From Pseudopyrenochaeta lycopersici (Eukaryota; Ascomycota; Dothideomycetes; Pleosporales; Pseudopyrenochaetaceae), in the NCBI GenBank assembly GCA_003313425.1, contig NHZP01000182.1, positions 1 through 13,403 of the forward strand: a stretch of DNA of 13,403 bases. Reading direction: 5' to 3'. Made by a program: the position numbers and the translations under genes. A model generated the notes under the pieces. That model saw only the letters and a program-made list of their open reading frames with translations, was not told where the DNA came from and searched no databases. Of this stretch, positions 8,043-13,403 are shown piece after piece (the first letter of the stretch is position 1; the number at the start of each line of letters is the position of its first letter).

Positions 8043-8293
8043 TCCCCTAACTCGTAGAAGTCCCCCAACCCGTAGAAGGCCCCCCAACCCGTAGAAGACC
8101 GCCCAACCCGTAAAAGTCCTCTAACCTGTAAAATACCCCCTAACCTGTAGAAGGCCCCCCTAACCTATAGAAGACCCCCCTAACCCATAGAAGACCCCCC
8201 TAACCCGTAGAAGACCCCCCTAACCCGTAGAAGACCCCCCCAACCCGTAGAAGACCCCCCTAACCCGTAGAAGACCCCTCTAACCCGTGCAGG
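8043..8293. repeat. 18-20-bp minisatellite with telomere-like core, about 13 copies
   Basis: The consensus unit is 'acccccctaacccgtagaag'. The first six copies (8043-8153) are 18-19 bp and varied; those from 8154 to 8293 are 20 bp each and nearly identical, except the last, which ends 'gtgcagg'. The core 'ccctaaccc' resembles the C-strand of a TTAGGG telomere. The + strand is C-rich here, the reverse of the strand bias in the flanking tracts. Confidence 0.9.
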
Positions 8294-8744
8294 AGAGGCA
8301 CATTAGAAAGAAGAGGAGAAAAATAGTGTGGTACAAGAATGCAGCAGAACCCGTACAAAAGTGCAAAGAGAGATGTCAAAGGAAATAGAGTAGGTAGTTA
8401 GCCCGTTAGTGTAGAACGCGGAGCGTAATAGAGAGGTTAGTAGTAGGCCGTCTAGTACAGGAAAAGAAGCTAAGCGCAGCGAGATAAAAGAACAAGGGTA
8501 AGGAAGAAAGGGTAGGTGTTATAACGAGAAGAGAGGGCGGCCGTAAAGCGTAGAAGAAGGAGAAGGCAGTATAAAGTTCCGTTCAGGTCAGAACCGAAAT
8601 TAGAAAGATAACACCAACCCAGTCTATAGAAGAAGAAGAGAGATACGCGTAAGGTGTCACACGAAGAGGTATTGTAAGAAAGAGAGAAGTATATAGAGAA
8701 CCGCTTAGGTTAGGAGATAAATAGGATAAAGGCAACCGCTTAGC
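8294..8744. other. Gene-free transition region, cytosine falling
   Basis: No open frame of interest is present. Purine-rich sequence still contains scattered C-containing blocks such as 'gcagcagaacccg' and 'taagcgcagcgag'. 'aaccgcttag' occurs at 8699-8708 and 8734-8743, and the 'aaccgctt' part recalls the 'ctaaccgctttt' block of the left 80-bp array. The last of the regular C residues is at 8744. Confidence 0.55.
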
Positions 8745-11700
8745 TTAAAAGAAGAATAGTAGGAAGATAAAATTATAGAAAAAGAAAATATATAAGAAAA
8801 GAGAAAGAGAAAGAAGCAGATAAATATAACAGTAGAGTTAGTAGTAGTACAGTAGATTAGTAAAGTAAAAGTAAATAGAAATAAAAATAATAAATAATAA
8901 AATAGTACAAGGGTTAGAGATAAGGTAAAAATAGTTAGATTTAAATAGAGAGAAAGGGATAAAGAGTATAGTAGTAATAGAGTAGGTAGAGATAAGGGTA
9001 AGTTGGAGGAAAATAAGAATAAAAAAATATAAAAATAAGGTAGAATTTAGAGAATAAAGGTAGATAGAAAGGGTTATAATATGGGATAAGGAGTTATTAA
9101 AGGAAAAGAAGAGTACGTAGAAAGAAATTATATAAGAATTAGAGTTTAATAGATTAAAAGTTAGTAAAGAGTAATTTTTAAGGTAGAGGTGTAGTAGAAA
9201 AAAAATAAGATTTAAGAAGGTAAGAAGGAATAAAGGAAGTAAAAGGTAGGAGGAGAAATAAGAAAAGATTAGAGGTTAGGAGTTTAAAGTAAGGAAGTAA
9301 GAAGGATAAAAAAAAGTGGGAGATTAGAGGTTTAAAGGAAAGAAAAGAAGAAAAGAAAGAAAAAGAGTAAAGAAGAAAGATAAAAGTAAGTAGAGGTTTA
9401 TAAGTAAGTATTAGGGTTTAGAAGAAGTAAAAAGTTTTAAATTTTAGAGTAGAAGAAGGATAAGGAGAGTATAATAAGTTTTAAAGGAGTTATAAGAAAA
9501 GTTAAAGAAGTTTAGGAAGAAAAATATATAAAAAAGGAAGGTAGAGTAAGGTAAAGTTAGAAGAGAAAGTAAGAAGATAAAAGTAAAAGAGAGAGTAGGT
9601 ATAAGTGTAAAGAAGTTAGTAGTTAAAAAGAGAGTAAAAGAAAGGGAACAGGTAGAAAAGGGGGAGAGGGTTAGGAGGAGGGAAGGAGAGTAAGAAGAGT
9701 AGAGAAGAGTAGAAGAGGTTTGTTAAAGAAGGAAAAGAGAGTAAAGTACATTAAGAAAGGAGTAAAAAGAAGAAGTAGAGGATAGTGTAAATGAAAAGAG
9801 TTAAAAAGAAGGAAAGGTAGAGGTTTAAGAAGAGTAAGAAAGAGAAAGAGGTAGAGAGTAAAGAGTAGAAGAAGAGAAAGAGAGGGGAGAAAGGGGAAGT
9901 AGGTAGTGTAGAAGAGTAGGGGAGAGGGTTATAGTTAAAAGAAAGAGGTAAAGGAGAAGGTTAAAGAGAAGAAGAGAAGAAGAAAAGGTTAAAGAAGTTA
10001 AAAAAAGTTAGTTAAGAGTAGGTGTAAGTAAAGAAGGGAAAGAAAGAAAGGTATAAGTTTAAAGAGAAGGAAGGTTGTAAGAAGAGTAAAAAAAAAAGTA
10101 AAAAGAGAGTTTTAAAAAGAGAAAAAAGAGTAAGGAGGTAAAAGAGTAAGTTAGGTAAAAAGAAAGAAAGGTAGCAAAGGGTTAAAGTTATAGAGAGGGT
10201 AAGGATTGTAGATATTAAAAAGGGTAGAGTAGGAGGAGAGAAAGGATAAGTATTAGAAGAGGAGAAAATAGGTTAAGAGAGTTAGAGTTATAGGAAAGGT
10301 TAAAGGGTTAGTTAGTTAAAAGTAAGAGAAGAAAAGTAGAAGGTAAAAAAAGTAGAGGAGTAGAGTTGTAAAAGTAGTGAAAAAAAGAGAAAAGAAGAGT
10401 AAGAGAAGAGTAAAAGGGGAGAAGGAAAAAAGAAAGGAGTAAAAGAGTTAGTAGAAGAAAAGAGGGTTATGGTGTTAGAAGAGAGTAAAGGAGAGAGAGA
10501 GAGAGTAAAAAAGAAGAGAGGTTTAGGGTTTTAGAAGAGAGAGAGTTAGTTAGAAAGTTAAAGAGGGGTAGAGGAGGGGGAGTTAAAGAGAGAAATAGAG
10601 AGTAAAGTAGAGAAAAAAAAAGTAGAAGATTAGTAGGAAAAGATAAGTAGAGAAGGGAGTTTAAAGAGAGAAAAGAGAAGAGAGAAGAGGTAGAAAGGAA
10701 GTAAAAGAAGAAAGTAAAGGGTTAGGGTTTTAAGAGAAAGAGAAGGTTAGAGTTGTAAGAAGAGAGAAGAAGAGGAGGGAGAGGGAAGAAGAAGAAAAGG
10801 GTAAGTAAGTTAGGGTTAAGAGGGTAAGTAAGGTAAGGTAAGGTGTTAGAAGTAAGGGTAGAGAAAAAAGGGGGAGGTAGAAGGTAAGAAAGAGAGAGTT
10901 AAAAGGTTAAAAAAGAAAAATGTAGAAAGGGAGAGTAAAAAGGGTTAGAAAGGGTTAGAGTGAGGGTAGGTAAGGTAGAGAAAGAGAGGGTTAGGGTTTT
11001 AAAAGAGTAAGAGTTAGGATTTTAAGAAAAAGTAGAGAGTAGTAAAGTAAGAGAAAAGAAGAGGAGAAGGGTTAAGAGTTAAAGGTGTTAAAGAAGGGAA
11101 AGAGATAAAAGAGAGGGGAGGGGTTTAAAAGAGAAGTTAAGTAGTAGAAAGAAGAGTAAAAATAGGGGGAAGAGGAAAGAGAGGTGTTTAGGGGAAGGAA
11201 GAGTAGAGAAGGAGAAGAAAAGGAAATTTAAGGTTTTTAAGAAAGGAGGAAGAGAGTAGAAGGATAAAGAGTAAAGGTTATAGAAGTAAAAGGTAGAAGT
11301 AAGAAGAAGAAGTAGGAGGGAGTATAAGGGAAAAGAGTTAAAAAAGAGGAAATGTTAGGGTTTAAGAAGAGTAGAAAAGGAGAAGAAAAGTAGGAGTTAG
11401 GAGTAAAGAGTAGAGAAGAAGAAATAGGGGGAGAAAAGTAGAAGTAAAGGGTTGTAGGGGTTTAGAAGGGTAGGAGAAGTAAGAGGGGTAAAGAAAGAGT
11501 AAAAAGAGTAAGAAAGTGTAAGAGAGAGGGTTAGAGTTATAAGAAAAGAGGTTAGTTAAAAGAGAGAAAAGAAAGAAGAAGTTATAGAAGAAGGAAAAGA
11601 AGGTTAAAAGTAGTAGGAAAGGAAAGGTAAGAGTAAAAAGGAGAAGTAGAGGGAAAGTAAAGAAGTTTAGAAAGAGAAGTAAGTAGTAAAAAGAAAAGAG

Positions 11701-12306
11701 TAGAGAGTAGGTGTAAGTAGGAAAAAGGAAGTAAAGAAAAGTAGAGAGGTAAAGTTATAAAAGTAGTAGAAAGAAGAGTAAAGAAGTAAAAAGGTTAAGA
11801 GTAAGTAGAAGAAAAGAGAGTTAAAAAGAAAAAAGAGAGAGAGGGTTAGTAAGAAGGTTAGAGAAGAGTAGAAAAAGAGGTGTTAAAGGAAGAAAGGAAG
11901 GGTAGAGGAAGTAGAGAAAGAAAAAGTAGAGAAAGAAAAAGTAGAGGGTTAGTAGAGAAAGGTAAGTAGGAAGGAGTTTAAAAAGAGGAGAGAAGGTAAG
12001 GTAGAAGGTTAGAAAGAAGAGAGAGGAGGTAGAAGGGAAGGAAAAAGAAGAAAAGGAGAGAGTAAGTAAGTAAGGTAAGGTGTAAAGAGTTAGAAGTAGG
12101 GGTAAAGAAAAAGAGGGGAGGTAAAAGGGAGGGGGGGAGTTAGGTAGTAGAGGAGAGGAGTAAAAGAGAGAAAAGAGTAAAAAAGAAGGGGTTATAGTAG
12201 AGTTAAAAGGGAGTTAAAGGTGTAAGAGAGGTAAGTGTAAAGTTAGAAGAGTAGTAAAGGGTTAAGAAAGAAGGTAGTAAGGGTAAGAGAAAAGAAAAGA
12301 GTAAGA

Positions 12307-12385
12307 GGGTTAGGGTTTTAGAGGAAGAAAGGGTTAGGGTTTTAGAGGAGGAGAAGGTTAGGGTTTTAAGAGAAAGAGAGTAGGA
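12307..12385. repeat. 24-bp tandem units with telomere-like GGTTAGGGTTTT
   Basis: Units begin at about 12307, 12331 and 12355, each a 'gggttagggtttta' (the third 'aggttagggtttta') followed by a purine run. This is an internal copy of the same module seen at 12717. Confidence 0.65.
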
Positions 12386-12716
12386 GAAAAGGAGAGAGTT
12401 AAAGAGAGAAAGTAGAAAGAAAGGGTAGGTTTTTTATAGAAAGAAGAGTAGAGTAAAGTAAAGAGGAGAGGAAAAGGTAAGAGTAAGGAAAAAAAGTAGA
12501 GGAAGTAGTAGAAGTGTAGTTTAAGAAGAAAAAGAGTAAAAGTGTTAGGAGTAGAAGAAGTAAAGAAAAAGAGAAGAGAGTTTTGTTAGAAAGGTAGAAG
12601 TAAGAGTAAAGAGTAGGAAAGGGAGGAAGAAAGAAAGAGGGAGAGGGTTAGGGAGAGAGTAAGGGTAAGGGTAAGAGGTAGAGGGTAAGAGAAAGGGAGG
12701 GTAAGAGTAAGGGAGA

Positions 12717-12805
12717 GGGTTAAGGTTTTAAGAGAGAGAGAGGGTTAGGGTTTTAAGAGAGAGAGAGGGTTAGGGTTTTAAGAGAGAGAGAGTTAGGGTT
12801 TTAAG
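12717..12805. repeat. 25-bp tandem units with telomere-like GGGTTAGGGTTTT
   Basis: Units begin at 12717, 12742, 12767 and about 12792, each 'gggttagggttttaagaga' or a close variant, ending in GA repeats. The first has 'ttaagg' in place of 'ttaggg'; the last lacks two G. Confidence 0.75.
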
Positions 12806-13403
12806 GAAAAGAGAGGGGGGGAAAAGGAGAGAGTTAAAGGGAGAAAGTAGAGGAGGGTAAGTTTAAGAGAAAAAAGAGTAGGTGTGTTAGAAGGAGTAGA
12901 AAGAGGTTTAAAAAGGGTAGTAAGTAGAAGAAGTAAAGAAAAAGAGGAGAGAGTTTTAGAAGAAAGGTAAGAAAGGTAGAAAGAAGGTAAAAGTAAGAGT
13001 AAAGAGTAGAAAAGAGAGGGAGAAAGTAAGAGTAAGAGTAAGAGAGAGAGTAAGAGGGTTAGGGAGAGAGTGGGAAGGTTAGGGTTTTAGGAGAGAAAGG
13101 GTAAAGTTTATAAGGGAAAGAGAAGGAAAAGGTTATAGAAGAGAAAGTAAAGGAAGGTTAGAAAGAGGAAAGGGTAGAGAAAAGGGTAGGAAGAAAAAGA
13201 GAAAGAGGAAGAAAGGGAGGGGTAAAAAGTAGAGTAGGGTTAAAAAGGAGGGTAAGGAGGAAAAGTAAAAAGAGTTAAGAGTAGGAGTAGGGAAGAGGGA
13301 GGAAGTAGAGGGAGAGGGAGAGGGAGAGAGTAAGGGAGAGGTAGAGGGTAGGGGTAAGGGTAAGGGAGAGGTAGAGGGTAAGAGAGGTAAGGTAAGGGTA
13401 AGG

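Larger units (their letters stand above)
12307..13095. repeat. Higher-order repeat of about 410-435 bp
   Basis: The order telomere-like cluster, 'aaaaggagagagttaaag', 'gtagaagaagtaaagaaaaa', 'gggttagggagagagt' occurs twice, followed by a third telomere-like element at about 13076. Matching points are 12307 and 12742, 12387 and 12822, 12551 and 12924, 12645 and 13056, so offsets are 435, 435, 373 and 411 bp. The changing offsets mean internal indels. Confidence 0.6.
8745..13403. repeat. Purine-rich, almost cytosine-free subtelomeric tract
   Basis: By direct reading, the + strand has C only at 8817, 8830, 8850, 8908, 9116, 9649, 9749 and 10175 over 4,659 nt, and none from 10176 to the end. A and G dominate. 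T is the minor base and is nearly always followed by A or T; TG is rare and AT is much rarer than TA. No coding region is supported on either strand: TAG/TAA on the + strand and TTA-derived TAA on the - strand are too dense. Repeated purine motifs and GGGTTAGGGTTTT elements show it is a degenerate satellite rather than random sequence. Confidence 0.85.

Noticed and set aside
8745..13403. A repetitive Lys/Glu/Arg protein gene in the purine tract
   Set aside because: TAA and TAG occur every few dozen bases in all plus frames and TTA blocks the minus frames; no open frame persists.

Overview
The window looks like a subtelomere of a filamentous ascomycete. The grounds are a telomere-linked RecQ-type helicase with an OrsD-like zinc-finger N-terminus, TTAGGG/CCCTAA telomere-type motifs scattered through non-coding DNA, minisatellites on both sides, and gene decay of the kind fungi show near chromosome ends. 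There is no bacterial-style operon, and I recognise no rRNA or tRNA. The species call is inference; the subtelomeric character is seen directly.

Layout, left to right. 1-780 is a degenerate tandem array of about ten ~80-bp units, poor in C on the + strand. 781-900 carries an 18-bp direct repeat and a small hairpin. 894-2814 (minus strand) is a decayed protein gene: a long N-terminal frame with a disordered, basic, Pro/Ser-rich middle, then two further segments that continue it in other frames after two apparent single-base losses. 2815-3088 is a short divergent intergenic region. 3089-7271 (plus strand) is the helicase gene: OrsD-like Cys/His N-terminus, a central domain that carries the Arg-Lys-Arg-His-Tyr layout of tyrosine recombinases, an SF2/RecQ helicase core with all main motifs, and a RecQ-like zinc-binding segment. 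Its start frame and main frame join at a G7 run. Downstream of the stop, the same frame continues with protein-like sequence to about 7664, broken only by TAG codons at places where Trp would fit.

7665-8042 holds divergent telomere-like repeats, a ~40-bp duplicated segment and a perfect 12-bp-arm hairpin. 8043-8293 is an 18-20-bp minisatellite whose core resembles CCCTAACCC. From about 8300 the + strand loses cytosine progressively. From 8745 to the end (4,659 nt) I count only eight C, and 10176-13403 has none. This purine-rich tract contains 24-25-bp and roughly 410-435-bp repeat structures built around GGGTTAGGGTTTT.

How the parts may work together (inference): the two divergent genes sit as a cassette between subtelomeric satellites. 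A protein joining a DNA-strand-exchange-like domain to a RecQ helicase could act in maintenance, amplification or movement of chromosome-end DNA, but both genes here look partly degraded. The C-free tract is the most striking feature of the window.
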